DNA of 64,000 bases from Roseiarcus sp963776665. Lineage in GTDB: Bacteria > Pseudomonadota > Alphaproteobacteria > Rhizobiales > Beijerinckiaceae. Numbering within the stretch: the first letter of the stretch is position 1; each line of letters starts with the position of its first letter. A model generated the notes under the pieces. The model was not told the DNA's origin. It saw only the letters and a program-made list of their open reading frames with translations, and ran no database searches. The stretch lies in the NCBI GenBank assembly GCA_963776665.1, contig CAVZNQ010000022.1, positions 26,822 through 90,821 on the forward strand, given 5' to 3'. A program made the position numbers and the translations under genes. Positions 43,356 through 53,565 of this stretch are shown piece by piece.

Positions 43356-44225
43356 GTGCAAAGACGTCAATTTATCGCCGGCGCAGTCGGCCTGATTGCG
43401 GGCTCGCTTGCGCCGCGGCTCGCGATGGCTGACGTTCCAACGCCCTTTACGTTCGACATGTCGCCGCCGACGGACACACGCGATAAGTTCGTCGCTTGGG
43501 GCGTCGCGCAACGCGGCGAGGATCCGAAATATCTGGGCGAGCGCTTCGACCGATTCGGCGCGATGGTGCGCAACGAGGACCTCGCCAACGACCGAAACAA
43601 ACACGCATTTCTCTTGACGCCACGTGAGAAGTTCGTGCTGCAGCAGAATCTCGCCCGCGCCTATGACCATGCTTTCCTGGACATCGGCTACGGCGTCACG
43701 ATTTCCGGCCCCCACATTGTCGGACGGATGACGTCGAACATCGATCCGAAGGTCGGAGAGAGGGTGCTCGAGATCGGCACCGGCTCCGGATACCAGTCCG
43801 CTTACCTCTCCCATCTGACCGATCAGGTTTACACGATCGAGATCATCAAGCCGTTGGCGGATCGCACGCGGTCGATCTACGATCAGCTCATCAAGGATGG
43901 CTACAAGGAGTTCGAGGTCATCAAGAGCAAGGCCGCTGACGGCTACTATGGGTGGGAGGAGGCGGCGCCGTTCGACAAGATCATTGTCACCTGCGGCATC
44001 GACCACGTTCCGCCGCCGTTGCTGCAGCAGCTGAAGCCCGGCGGGATCATGGTCATTCCGGTTGGGCCGCCGGGCGCACAGCGCGTCTTGAAGGTGATCA
44101 AGAGCCAGGGCGCGGACGGCGAGATGACAGTCGCGCGATCGGACATCTACGGCGGGCGGATCGTGCCCTTCGTTCCGTTCACCAAGCTTGAAGGCGATCA
44201 GATCGTCGGCACGCACAACAACTAA
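43356..44225 (+). CDS. Exported PCMT-like methyltransferase
   Basis: This is a 289-residue protein from GTG 43356 (GAGGAGG upstream). It starts with a twin-arginine type signal (QRRQFIAGAVGLIAGSLAPRLAMA). The mature part resembles protein-L-isoaspartate O-methyltransferase: SGPHIVGRMTSNIDPK, the SAM-binding VLEIGTGSGYQSAYLSHL, IVTCGIDHVPPPLLQQLKPGG and MVIPVGPPG. PCMT repairs isoaspartyl residues in the cytosol, so a Tat-exported version is unusual because SAM is not expected in the periplasm. It is followed by a membrane methyltransferase-fold protein. Confidence 0.82.
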   Translation: MQRRQFIAGAVGLIAGSLAPRLAMADVPTPFTFDMSPPTDTRDKFVAWGVAQRGEDPKYLGERFDRFGAMVRNEDLANDRNKHAFLLTPREKFVLQQNLARAYDHAFLDIGYGVTISGPHIVGRMTSNIDPKVGERVLEIGTGSGYQSAYLSHLTDQVYTIEIIKPLADRTRSIYDQLIKDGYKEFEVIKSKAADGYYGWEEAAPFDKIIVTCGIDHVPPPLLQQLKPGGIMVIPVGPPGAQRVLKVIKSQGADGEMTVARSDIYGGRIVPFVPFTKLEGDQIVGTHNN

Positions 44226-44316
44226 CATCGAATTGACCCAGACTCGTCTCGGCCGCGCCGGCGACCTCAAACCTGCGGGGGCCCCGGCCGCGCCTGACCG
44301 GCCGCTCGAAGACGCG

Positions 44317-47005
44317 ATGAACGACGCGAGCAATCTTACGGCCGCCAACATCCTTGACGCGGAGAGTCAGTTCGACGCGGAGCCTGATCCGAGCTCGCGC
44401 CTCGGGCTTTACTTTGCTGTCGGTCTCGGCGCAGGCGCGGTGATCGCGCTGCAGATTGATGTCATGCGCGTCTTCTCGGTCGGCAGCTGGGCGCATTTTG
44501 GCTCGCTGGTCGTGAGCCTGGCGATGCTTGGTTTCGGCTTGGCGAGCGCGACCATGACAGTCGCCAAGGACTGGTTCGCCCGCCACTGGCGCGGCGCTGC
44601 CACATTTTCGCTGGCGCTGTTTGGGCCGCTCGCGGTCGGCGCCAACCTCTATGTTCAGCATCTCGGTTTCAACGCCATCTTCCTGGTGTCCGACCCGGCG
44701 CAGAAGTGGAAGCTGCTGCAGATTTTCCTCGCCGAACTGACGCCGTTTTTGGCTGGCGCGTTCTTCCTCGGATGCGTTTTCCTAAGGAGCAATCGAACAT
44801 TTGGGCGGGTCTATTTCGCCGATTTGGCTGGCGCCGGACTCTGCGGCCTCGTCGTCCTGTTGGCGATGTATGTGTTCACGCCCGCCAATCTGATCGCCGC
44901 GCCGTTGGCGTTGTGGTTCGCGGCTTGTCTGGCCTGGAGCTTCGGCCCCGGGGGACGGGTCACGCTCGTTCCATTTGTCGCCGCCGGCGTGGTCGCGTTT
45001 GCCGGCCATTTTGTCGCGCCGCAGATGTTCGGCTTGAAGACGCTGGCGGTCAACGACTACAAGGGTGTTGCTTACGCGCGCAAATTCCCCGACGCAAAAA
45101 AAGTCTTCGAAAGCGCTTCCCCGTTCGGCTTTCTCGAGGCGTACTCAAGTTCCTATCTGCACTTTGCGCCCGGCCTGTCTGACAATGCCGGCTTCAGCCT
45201 CCCGACGATGCCGGCCAACGCCTATCTCGGCCTGTACATCGACGGCGACGGCCCGATCGGCATCATGCGCGATCTGACCGACAAGGAGACGGAGTACTTC
45301 CGCTTCCTGCCGATGGTCTACCCCTATGTCATCAAGTCGGCGCCGAAGACATTCATCGTTCAATTTGGCGGCGGCATCTCGACCGAAGTCGCGCTGCACT
45401 CAGGCGCCAAAGACGTGACGGTTGCCGAGGGGAATCACGCCGTACTCGAGGCGTTTCGCGACGACGTCATCCGTAACTTCACCGGCGACATCCTCGTCCA
45501 AGGTCCGCGTCATCGGCTACGAGGGCCGCCATTTCCTGGCGCAAACCAACGAGCGCTTCGACGTCATCGATCTCTCGCTCGCGGATTCGGTTGGGCTTTC
45601 TAACCCCGGCGGCTTCGCCATCGTGGAGAAGTTCTCCTATACGAAGGAGGCGATGGAGACCTATATGCGCGCGCTCGCTCCGGGTGGCGTGCTGTCGGTT
45701 ACGCTCTGGAACAAGGAGGAGCCGCCGAAGTCGGTATTGAAGCTCTATGCAACGATGGCGGCGGCCGCGCGCGAGGTTGATCCCGCGCATATGGCGAATT
45801 CCTTCTTCGTCGCCTCTTCGTACCTCTCGACGGCGACGGTGCTTTATAAGAATGGCGGATTCACGCCCGACGAGATTGAGAAACTGCGCGCCCACACGCA
45901 CGCGATGTCATTCGACGAAATCTATTCGCCTGGATTTTTCTACAATTCGTCGCAGACCGACGGCACGCTGGCCGGCTATGTCGAGCAGATTTTCGCCGGT
46001 GCGGCCGGTGGCCCGCCGGCTGCGGAGCCGTCGGAGATTGCAGGCGCCAATGCCCCGGCCGATCCGGACGCGGACGCCCCTCCTTCCGGCAAGACTGACG
46101 ATGGCGTTTTGCCAGCCACAGTCATGGGCCGACTCGCCTGGCACGCCCTCGTCGCCGGCCAATGGCCGGAGATCGCGGATCGCTATGTGTTTAATACGCG
46201 CGCGCTCACCAACGATGCGCCTTACTTCGCCGCCTATGTGAAAACCGCCGACTTGTCGCGCGTGCTCGACCGGCTCGAGCTGTTGCAGGACGAGTGGGGC
46301 TATCTCCTGATCTGGGCGACGCTCGGCGTCGCTTGCCTTACCGCGACCGTCCTACTGGTCATACCCTTGATCTGGGGTTGGCGGACCATCTTCTCGCGCT
46401 CGCGCGGCAAGCTCCTGACCGTCGTCTACTTCGCCTGTCTCGGCGCAGGCTACATCATGGTCGAAGTCGGGCTCATCGCCCATTTTGTAATGGCTCTCGG
46501 AAATCCGACCATTTCGGCCTCGGTGCTGATTACCGGCATGCTGGTGTTCTCAGGCCTCGGCGCGCTGACCTCGGAACGCGCCCTGCCCCATATGCGGACG
46601 GTCATGCCTGTCCTATTCGTCACCGTCGCGGCGCTCCTGATTCTGTATGGATTGTTTCTGGGCCGGACGCTCGATGCGATCGGCGCCATCCCGTACTCGG
46701 CGCGTCTTCTGTGCTCGTTCGTTCTGATTGCGCCGCCCGCCTTCCTCATGGGCTTCCCAATGCCGGTGGCGATGACGACGCTTGGGCGTCTCGGCAAGGA
46801 TCACATGTTCGTCTGGGCGTGGGGCGTCAACGGCTGCTTCTCAGTGATCGGCGCCGCAGCGGCGCCTGTCATCGCGACCAATTTCGGTCTCGCGGCGGTG
46901 ATCGAGGTTGCCGGCCTCGCTTATTTGTTGGCTATTCCCGCCTTCTACGGCGTCATCGCTCAGGACCGGTTTCAGCGTTCGGAAGAAATCGAAGCGCGCG
47001 CCTGA
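44317..47005 (+). pseudogene. Membrane spermidine-synthase-like protein, one-base frameshift
   Basis: An N-terminal set of membrane helices (for example YFAVGLGAGAVIALQIDVM, LVVSLAMLGFGLASATMTV) leads to a SAM-binding-type domain, FIVQFGGGISTEVALHSGAK. One extra C at about 45498-45499 then shifts the frame. Beyond it the domain continues (VRVIGYEGRHFLAQTNERFDVIDLSLADS, ALAPGGVLSVTLWN) and is followed by further membrane helices (YFACLGAGYIMVEVGLIAHF, FLMGFPMPVAM). Corrected, it is a multi-helix spermidine-synthase-like membrane protein of about 895 residues. ATG 44317 is used; TTG 44233 is possible. Substrate unknown. Confidence 0.8.
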
Positions 47006-47630
47006 AACGCGGGTCGGCCGCCTTGCTTCTCGACCGATTTGGAGAGGTCCAGAGCCGTCCTGACAATGAGACGACATATAACAATTTTGCAACGAATTGA
47101 CGACGACCTGAGCGCTCCCTAGGCGCTCACAAAAAATTCATAATTGCCAAGCCCTTAAATGCCAAGACGAGAGTGGTTCGCATCAGCAGGAATGTCGGTC
47201 GCTGCCGCCGACGCAACGCGGCGAGTCGACGATAGGAATATTTTCGCCCGATGGGTTGCAACCGCATCGCGATCTTGTCCTTCGAATCAAGCCCTTGCAA
47301 AAAAACATATGTTAATTGTTTAATATTTGTCGGCTTTCGCCGCTCTTGCTTCGCCTTTTAATCGCAAAGCGAATGTTGCGCCCTCCAGCGAGCCGTGCCA
47401 TAGTCTTTGCGACGGTAAGCAATGAGAGAAAAACGAGTTGCGCTTAGCGTGTACGGGCGCGTAACACCTAAGTAGACGAGAAGAATAGCCGCTCAGGTAA
47501 GAGCGACGAGACAAGGGCGGTCGCAACCAAGTTCGGGCACGAAGTTGAGGGCCAGGTGTTTTTGGCCCATTTTCACGAATAGATTAAATTTACATAGAAA
47601 TCCGTGGTGCGGGCCGCGGAGGGAGAGGCA
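47006..47630. other. 625-base AT-richer gap, no gene seen
   Basis: No frame with a credible product on either strand. The stretch is visibly richer in A/T, especially 47290-47335 (AAAAAAACATATGTTAATTG). A six-base stem GGGCCA/TGGCCC at 47549-47568 is followed by ATTTTC and may be a weak terminator or leader hairpin before the rhodanese gene. I saw no consensus DnaA box (TTATCCACA) here despite nearby dnaA. Confidence 0.4.
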
Positions 47631-48077
47631 ATGTCTCATCAAAACTTCGCTGGATATGCTGGAGATCTGCTTGCGCTCGACGCTTATGCTCTGCTCGAGG
47701 GCGATGCGTCCGCGGTGTTGATTGATGTCCGGACCGAGGCGGAGTGGGCTTACGTTGGGACGCCGGACCTTCAAGCACTCGGCAAGAAGCCGCTGTTCTT
47801 GGAATGGCAGAGCTATCCTTCGATGGCGGTCGACGCCGATTTTGCCGCCAGCCTTGAGGCGCGCTTGCATTCCGCTGGGGTCGAGCGCGGCGTGCCGCTG
47901 GTGTTCTTGTGCCGTTCGGGCGCGCGGTCGCGCCACGCTGCAATTGCGATGACGAGCGCGGGTTGGGGGCCCTGTTTCAATGTAGCGGACGGGTTCGAGG
48001 GTCCGCTGGACGGCTCGCGCCGAAGAGGCGGCGCGGGAGGATGGAAGGCAGGCGGGTTGCCCTGGACGCAGACCTAA
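47631..48077 (+). CDS. Rhodanese-domain protein
   Basis: This is a 148-residue single-domain rhodanese from ATG 47631 (GGGAGAGGCA upstream): AVLIDVRTEAEWAYVGTPDL, VFLCRSGARSRHAAIAM with the active-site Cys in CRSGARS, and VADGFEGPLD. Such proteins carry a persulfide sulfur for transfer. It is 72 bases upstream of dnaA on the same strand; co-transcription is possible. Confidence 0.9.
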   Translation: MSHQNFAGYAGDLLALDAYALLEGDASAVLIDVRTEAEWAYVGTPDLQALGKKPLFLEWQSYPSMAVDADFAASLEARLHSAGVERGVPLVFLCRSGARSRHAAIAMTSAGWGPCFNVADGFEGPLDGSRRRGGAGGWKAGGLPWTQT

Positions 48078-48149
48078 GGCGTCGAGCGCCTCACGTTCGT
48101 CGGCATCGCCGCATTTTTGGCTGTCCATCTCCACGCCCGGGCTACACTC

Positions 48150-49646
48150 ATGGAAATTTTTGACGAAACCGATCGCGATCGTGTCGACCAAGGCGGTTTC
48201 GGCGGGCCGCCGCTCAACGAGGCGTGGCGCCGCTGCTGCGCGCGACTGCGGGCGGAAGTGGGAGACGACATCTTCAACAGCTGGTTTGGGCGCCTCGCAT
48301 TGGTGTCGGTCGGATCGGGCCAAGCTCGGCTTTCGGTTCCGACGCGCTTCCTCAAGAGTTGGATCGACACCCACTATGCCGGGCATATTTCGGCCGCGCT
48401 CAACGCCGAATTCGGCCCGATGGCGCAAATCCTCATATTCGTCCGCTGCTCGGCGCCCCTCGAGCCAATCAAGAATCCGCCGATCGACTTCGCCGCCTCC
48501 GCCAGGGCCGCATCCAAGTCGCCCGAGTTGGGCGGCGATCGGGCGCCAGCCGAACGCCGCGCGACCAGCCGAACGTCGGCGCCGCTTAGTTTTGGCGATG
48601 CATTGACCGGCTCTCCCCTCGATCGGCGGTTGACCTTCGCCACCTTCCAGGTCGGGCGGTCCAACGAACTTGCCTTTCATGCGGCGAGGCGCGTGGCTGA
48701 CCACAACAAAGGGGGAACGCCAGGCTTTTGTCCCCTTTATGTCCATTCGGCGGTCGGTCTGGGCAAGACACATCTCCTGCAGGGGGTTGCGCATACCGCC
48801 GCCCAGCAAGGACGCTCGGTCATTTATCTGACCGCCGAGCAATTCATGTACGGCTTCGTCGCCGCGCTCCAGGCCCAGACCTCGATCGCCTTCAAGGAGC
48901 GGTTGAGAACGATCGACCTGCTCATTTTCGACGACGCGCAGTTCCTGCAGGGAAAGGCGATCCAGGCCGAATTTGGTCATGCGCTGAATGCCCTGCTCGA
49001 CGCAGGGCGAGAGGTGATCGTAGCCGCCGACCGTCCCCCGAACGATCTGGAATCGCTCGACGAGCGTGTCCGCTCGCGGCTCAGCGTCGGCCTTTGCGTC
49101 GAGATCGGCGCGCTCGACGAGCCGTTGCGGCTCAAGATCCTCGAGGCGCGGGTCGCGGCCGCTCGCATGGCCGAGCCGCACTTCGAGGTTTCGCCGACCG
49201 TGCTCGCTTTTGTCGCGCGCTCGATTCGCTCGAACGGCCGCGACCTTGAAGGCGCCGTCAACCGGCTCCGGGCGCATTGCACGCCGACCAGCCCGCCGCT
49301 GACGGTGGAGGCGGCGGAAGCGGCGATCCGCGACCTCATCCGCACCCACGAGCCCAAACGGGTGAAGATCGAGGACATCCAGAAGCTGGTCGCCAGCCAC
49401 TATAGCGTCTCGCGCGCCGACATCCTTTCGTCGCGCCGCACCGCCGCCGTGGTCAAGCCGCGTCAAGTGGCGATGTTCCTCGCCAAGATTCTCACACCCC
49501 GCTCGTTGCCGGAAATCGGGCGGCGCTTCGGCGGCCGTGACCACACCACTGTGCTGCATGCGGTGCGCAAGATTGAGGCGCTGCTGCAAAACGACCCGAG
49601 CTTGCGCGACACGCTTGAGCTTTTGAAACGGATGCTGCAAGAGTGA
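48150..49646 (+). CDS. dnaA: Chromosomal replication initiator DnaA
   Basis: This is a 498-residue DnaA. Domain I begins WRRCCARLRAEVGDDIFNSWFG; an unstructured linker spans about 100-155. The AAA+ domain has FQVGRSNELAFHAARRV, Walker A GLGKTHLL and Walker B LLIFDDAQFL (DD instead of the more usual DDVQF-type context). Domain IV ends with the DNA-binding signature RFGGRDHTTVLHAVRKIE. ATG 48150 is chosen over an upstream GTG because domain I starts soon after. dnaN is not adjacent; DUF952 and pyrD follow. Confidence 0.94.
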   Translation: MEIFDETDRDRVDQGGFGGPPLNEAWRRCCARLRAEVGDDIFNSWFGRLALVSVGSGQARLSVPTRFLKSWIDTHYAGHISAALNAEFGPMAQILIFVRCSAPLEPIKNPPIDFAASARAASKSPELGGDRAPAERRATSRTSAPLSFGDALTGSPLDRRLTFATFQVGRSNELAFHAARRVADHNKGGTPGFCPLYVHSAVGLGKTHLLQGVAHTAAQQGRSVIYLTAEQFMYGFVAALQAQTSIAFKERLRTIDLLIFDDAQFLQGKAIQAEFGHALNALLDAGREVIVAADRPPNDLESLDERVRSRLSVGLCVEIGALDEPLRLKILEARVAAARMAEPHFEVSPTVLAFVARSIRSNGRDLEGAVNRLRAHCTPTSPPLTVEAAEAAIRDLIRTHEPKRVKIEDIQKLVASHYSVSRADILSSRRTAAVVKPRQVAMFLAKILTPRSLPEIGRRFGGRDHTTVLHAVRKIEALLQNDPSLRDTLELLKRMLQE

Positions 49647-49750
49647 CCGAAAGTTGCGCGGCGCGCACGCCGATCAAGTATTTGGAGGGTCGTTCCCGAG
49701 CGGCGCGGCCCGGCGGCTAGACGCTGCCGCGCGACGGCCCCGGTTGACCG

Positions 49751-50092
49751 ATGGTTGTCTATAAGATCGTGGCTGCCGATGAATGGCGCGAGGCCGAGGC
49801 GGCCGGCGTGTTTGAGGGCGCGACGGTCGATCGCGTCGACGGCTTCATCCATTTTTCGACCGCCGAACAGGCGCCGGAGACTGCGGCCAAATGGTTCGCC
49901 GGACGAGGGGATTTGACCTTGGCCGCAGTCGACGCGGAAGCTCTGGGCGCGGACCTGCGCTGGGAGCCCTCGAGGGGCGGGGCGCTGTTTCCCCACCTCT
50001 ATGCCGTCCTGCCGATGAGCGCGGTCATCTGGTCGCGCCCGCTCAAGCTCGGACCGGACGGGCGCCACGTTTTCGGGAGCCTCCAGGCGTGA
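49751..50092 (+). CDS. DUF952 family protein
   Basis: This is a 113-residue cytosolic protein: VVYKIVAADEWREAEAAGVFEG, VDGFIHFSTAEQAPETA, LRWEPSRGGALFPHLYAVLP. The DGFIHFST motif is the DUF952 signature. Its stop overlaps the pyrD GTG start (GTGA), so the two are coupled. Function unknown. Confidence 0.9.
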   Translation: MVVYKIVAADEWREAEAAGVFEGATVDRVDGFIHFSTAEQAPETAAKWFAGRGDLTLAAVDAEALGADLRWEPSRGGALFPHLYAVLPMSAVIWSRPLKLGPDGRHVFGSLQA

Positions 50093-51177
50093 GGCTCGCC
50101 AAAGTCGCAGGTACGGTGCTCGAGCGTCTGCCGGCGGAGACGGCGCACCGCGCGGCGATCAACGCGCTGAAGATCGCCCCGCCGTCGAAGTCGCGTCCGA
50201 CCGATCCCCGGCTGACCGTCGAGATCCTGGGATTGCGCTTTCCAAATCCGCTCGGGCTCGCCGCCGGTTTCGACAAGAACGCCGAAGTCCCCGGCGCGAT
50301 GCTGAAACTCGGTTTCGGCTTCGTCGAGGTGGGCACGCTGACGCCGCAGCCGCAGGACGGCAACCCCCGGCCGCGGCTGTTTCGTCTGAGGGAGGACGCG
50401 GCGGTCATCAACCGGTTCGGCTTCAATAACGACGGCTTCGAGCGAGCGCGGGCGCGTCTGTTGCGGCGCTCGTCCGGCGGCGCGATCGGCGTGATGGGAG
50501 TCAACATCGGCGCCAACCGGGACGCGGCCGACCGGGTCGAGGACTACGTGCTCGGGGTGAAGACCTTCGCCCCGCTCGCCGATTATCTGGCAATCAACAT
50601 TTCGTCGCCGAACACTCCTGGCTTGCGCGACCTGCAACGCCGCGATGCGCTTGACGATTTGATCCTCCGCGTGGTCGCCGCCCGCGACGAGACAGAGCCC
50701 CGCCGGCCCCTCCTCGTCAAAATCGCCCCGGATCTCGACGCCCGCGGGCTTGAAGACATCGTCGCCACCGCCCTCGCGCGTCGGATCGACGGGCTGATTG
50801 TCTCCAACACCACCATCGCCCGGCCCGAGGCGCTGAGCTCGAGGAACCGCGCGGAGTCCGGGGGCCTCTCCGGCCGGCCGCTGTTCGAGCCGTCGACGCG
50901 GCTTCTCGCCCGCGCCTATCTCCTCACTGGCGGGGCGATGCCGCTGATCGGCTGCGGCGGAGTCGAGGACGCCCGGACGGCGCTCGCCAAGATCGAAGCC
51001 GGCGCGAACCTGGTGCAGCTCTACACCGGCCTTGCGTTCAAAGGCGCCGTCGTCGTCGAGGAAATCCTCGACGGCCTCGCCCGCGCGGCCCATGAGCGCG
51101 GCGTGGCGCGGATCGGCGAGCTGGTCGGCGCCCGAGCCAGCGCCTGGGCGCAGCCCGACGGGGCCGGGGACCGATAG
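50089..51177 (+). CDS. pyrD: Dihydroorotate dehydrogenase (quinone), class 2
   Basis: This is a 362-residue class 2 enzyme: PLGLAAGFDKNAEVPGAML, TPQPQDGNPRPRLFRL, INRFGFNNDGFE, AINISSPNTPGLRDLQ (catalytic Ser region), VSNTTIARPE and LIGCGGVEDA. It oxidises dihydroorotate with FMN and passes electrons to membrane quinone in pyrimidine synthesis. GTG 50089 overlaps the DUF952 stop by four bases. Confidence 0.95.
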   Translation: MRLAKVAGTVLERLPAETAHRAAINALKIAPPSKSRPTDPRLTVEILGLRFPNPLGLAAGFDKNAEVPGAMLKLGFGFVEVGTLTPQPQDGNPRPRLFRLREDAAVINRFGFNNDGFERARARLLRRSSGGAIGVMGVNIGANRDAADRVEDYVLGVKTFAPLADYLAINISSPNTPGLRDLQRRDALDDLILRVVAARDETEPRRPLLVKIAPDLDARGLEDIVATALARRIDGLIVSNTTIARPEALSSRNRAESGGLSGRPLFEPSTRLLARAYLLTGGAMPLIGCGGVEDARTALAKIEAGANLVQLYTGLAFKGAVVVEEILDGLARAAHERGVARIGELVGARASAWAQPDGAGDR

Positions 51178-51625
51178 TACATATATCATCTGTATCATAA
51201 TATTGGCGAAGGTCAGAAGAGGCCCCAAGCCGCCGCCCCAAGCCGCCGCCAAATTTTTCAAAGCCGAGCCAAGCCAGCCCGAGCCCCAGCCAAATTTTTC
51301 CAAAAGAAAAGCCCGGATTTCCTTGGATCCGCTTGTCGGAAACGAGCCTTTTCAATCGGTTATCGTGACCCCCAGGGGCAAAAAATCTTTCTCGGCTCCT
51401 TTCTGTCCGCGCCGAGGCGTTCGGGGCCTCTGCATACCCAAGGCGCAACGGATCTTAGCACAGGCTTCCGTTTTTCCAAAGCTTTTGTTCCGAGATTACG
51501 GCCGCCCCCGCGGGGCGACGGCTTGGGCTCGCCACACGCGCCGCGCGCCCTCTTCTTGCGAAACTCGACACCGAACCGGATTTTGTTTTTGATTGCCGTT
51601 GCAGGGATCTGCGGGGAGCGGCGCC
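51178..51625. other. 448-base gap with short direct repeats, no gene seen
   Basis: The stretch holds no supported gene. Its left part (51224-51302) is Ala/Pro/Lys-codon-like repeat DNA: CAAGCCGCCGCC occurs twice in a row, and CCAAATTTTTC twice (51249-51259 and 51291-51301). It separates pyrD from a hypothetical gene. Confidence 0.5.
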
Positions 51626-52453
51626 ATGGCTGACGAGTTCGACGAGAACGAAGCCGAGCAGAGGCTCCGGTCGATTGCGCGAGCGACGGCGGAGAGGTTC
51701 GCGAATCCCGCTCCGCCGCATGCGATCGTCGATGAGCTTGAAGATATGATCGCGGGCGAATTCAGGGTCGGCGTTGGTCAAAGGTCTTTCGCGCCGGGCC
51801 GCTTTCCGCCCTTTGGCGAGCCCTATGCGCTTCCCGAGAGCCCGCTAGTCCAGTACGACCGCCTTTCGCGCACGCTTGCCTTTGCCCGCCGAACCCGTCT
51901 CGGCGGTGTGCCGACGCTGGCCATTGACGAGTCGCGCCAGCGAGATCGCGAAACGCTGGCCGTCACGGTCATCGACGTTTTCGACCGCGAAGCCATCGCA
52001 AGGGTTGCGCGTGACGCGCGGCCGTTTCACCCGCCGCCGGGCCCTGAAGCGGCCGGCGATCAGGCGCTTGCGGAATTCCTCAGGACTGTTCTCCCCGGAC
52101 ATCCATGGGCGCGCCTGTCGGAAGAGACTGCGGTGGTCCGGGGTCTCGGAATGGACTTCAGCTTATTGGTGGCGCGAAACATGCACGCCGTTGCGGCCGG
52201 CGTTTCGGGCGCAAGCCCGGCAACCATCAGCTTCACCGTCAATACGACGACAGGCGGGCTCACGCTCGATTCGTTCCCGGAACTTACCTACGCGCCGCGG
52301 CGATTCGGCGCGAACAAATCGCCCCATGTCACCGGCAATCTGAGCCCCGGCTGGTGGAAATTCGAGACGATGGTCAGCGGAGCGCTGGTGCGTGACCGAG
52401 GGCGGCACCTGGCGAGCGCGTCGTCGACATCGACCACGACGGGCGATTTCTGA
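51626..52453 (+). CDS. Hypothetical protein coupled to OmpA-domain gene
   Basis: This is a 275-residue protein from ATG 51626. The N-terminal third is acidic and helical (ADEFDENEAEQRLRSIARATAERFA). The remainder is mixed, with no signal peptide or membrane helix seen and no motif I recognise. It ends SASSTSTTTGDF and overlaps the next start (TGATG), so the two are translated together. It may work with the membrane OmpA-domain protein, but no function can be given. Confidence 0.6.
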   Translation: MADEFDENEAEQRLRSIARATAERFANPAPPHAIVDELEDMIAGEFRVGVGQRSFAPGRFPPFGEPYALPESPLVQYDRLSRTLAFARRTRLGGVPTLAIDESRQRDRETLAVTVIDVFDREAIARVARDARPFHPPPGPEAAGDQALAEFLRTVLPGHPWARLSEETAVVRGLGMDFSLLVARNMHAVAAGVSGASPATISFTVNTTTGGLTLDSFPELTYAPRRFGANKSPHVTGNLSPGWWKFETMVSGALVRDRGRHLASASSTSTTTGDF

Positions 52454-53504
52454 TGGCCGATTTCGGCGCCCTGTTCAGCGACGTGAACGGCGTTCTCGAC
52501 ATGCTGAAGCCGGAGACGCTGGAAAAGCTCGGACCGTTTGGAGATCACGTCAAGCTCGTGGGACAGGGCCTGACCGCCGCCGCCGCGCTGCTCGCACTTG
52601 TGTTCGGTCAGTCGTCATGGGCGCCGCCCACGCCCGCCATGCCGAAGTTGCCGGTCATAGGTACGGCGGTGGTCGTCGCCGCGGGTCTTTTTGTGATCAA
52701 TTCGCAGAGCGGAAAGGCGACGGAAGACGTCGATCTTTGGCGCTGGTGCTTTGTGTTGCTCGCAGGCGGACTGGCTTCTCTTTTGGTTTACTTCGTCCTC
52801 AAAAGCCAGCTCTGCTTCTCGTGCGACTATGATCCCGACACCGTGCATGTCGCCGGGCTGTGGCTCAAGAGACAGGCGCGGTTCGCTCTCAGGGGTCAGG
52901 CCGACAGGCTGACCGGACAATATGTGCTCCACCGACACCCGGACGGAACGCCGGACATTCCCGCCGGCGCCAAAGACTATTTTTGCCGCACCGACAGGGC
53001 TCCCAATTACATCTGGCAGCAATGGTCGGTTTGGGCGTCCAGCATCATTCTCGTCCTCGCGTTCTGGTTGGCGCTCCCCCTTTTGCCGCTCGCGCTTTAC
53101 GCGGGATCGGCGGCGTTCGCCCAGCCCGATCTCAAAGCCGACAATCGAACCATCACCCTTCCTGCCGACGTCCTCTTCGCGTTCGATTCCGACGCCATCC
53201 GAACGACCGCCGCCCCGAGCCTGGCGAGCGCCGCCGACATCATCCGGACCAAGAAGGTCTCGCATGCGCGGATCGCGGGGCACACTGACGGGGTCGGCCC
53301 CCCGCCTATAACCGCGATCTTTCGTCACGGCGGGCGGCGGCGGTCAAAGCGTGGCTGATCGGCAAGGAGGGGCTCGACAAAGTCACCTTCGATACGGTCG
53401 GCTACGGCGCCGATCATCCCGTCGCCTCCGAAACCCGCGACGGCAAGGACGATCCTCAGGCGCGACAGTTGAACAGACGGGTCGAGATCGAGATGCTTCC
53501 CTGA
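52453..53504 (+). pseudogene. Membrane protein with C-terminal OmpA domain, one-base frameshift
   Basis: Several membrane helices (TAAAALLALVFG, LPVIGTAVVVAAGLFVI, CFVLLAGGLASLLVYFVL, IILVLAFWLALPLLPLALY) precede an OmpA-type peptidoglycan-binding domain: ADVLFAFDSDAIR, ARIAGHTDGVG. At the C6 run 53298-53303 the frame is lost. Adding one base restores YNRDLSSRRAAAVKAWL, VTFDTVGYGADHPVA and RRVEIEMLP to TGA 53504, a complete OmpA domain. Unlike the other lesions here, this is a deletion. It may be sequence error in the C run. Confidence 0.8.
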
Positions 53505-53565
53505 AAGGGCGCTGTCAGACGGAAACGGGAGCCGCTGCTCTTGTCGTTCCCGGCGGCGGACGCGG

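Noticed and set aside
47006..48149. Replication origin near dnaA
   Set aside because: No consensus DnaA boxes were seen, and dnaN is not adjacent; AT-rich stretch alone is not enough.
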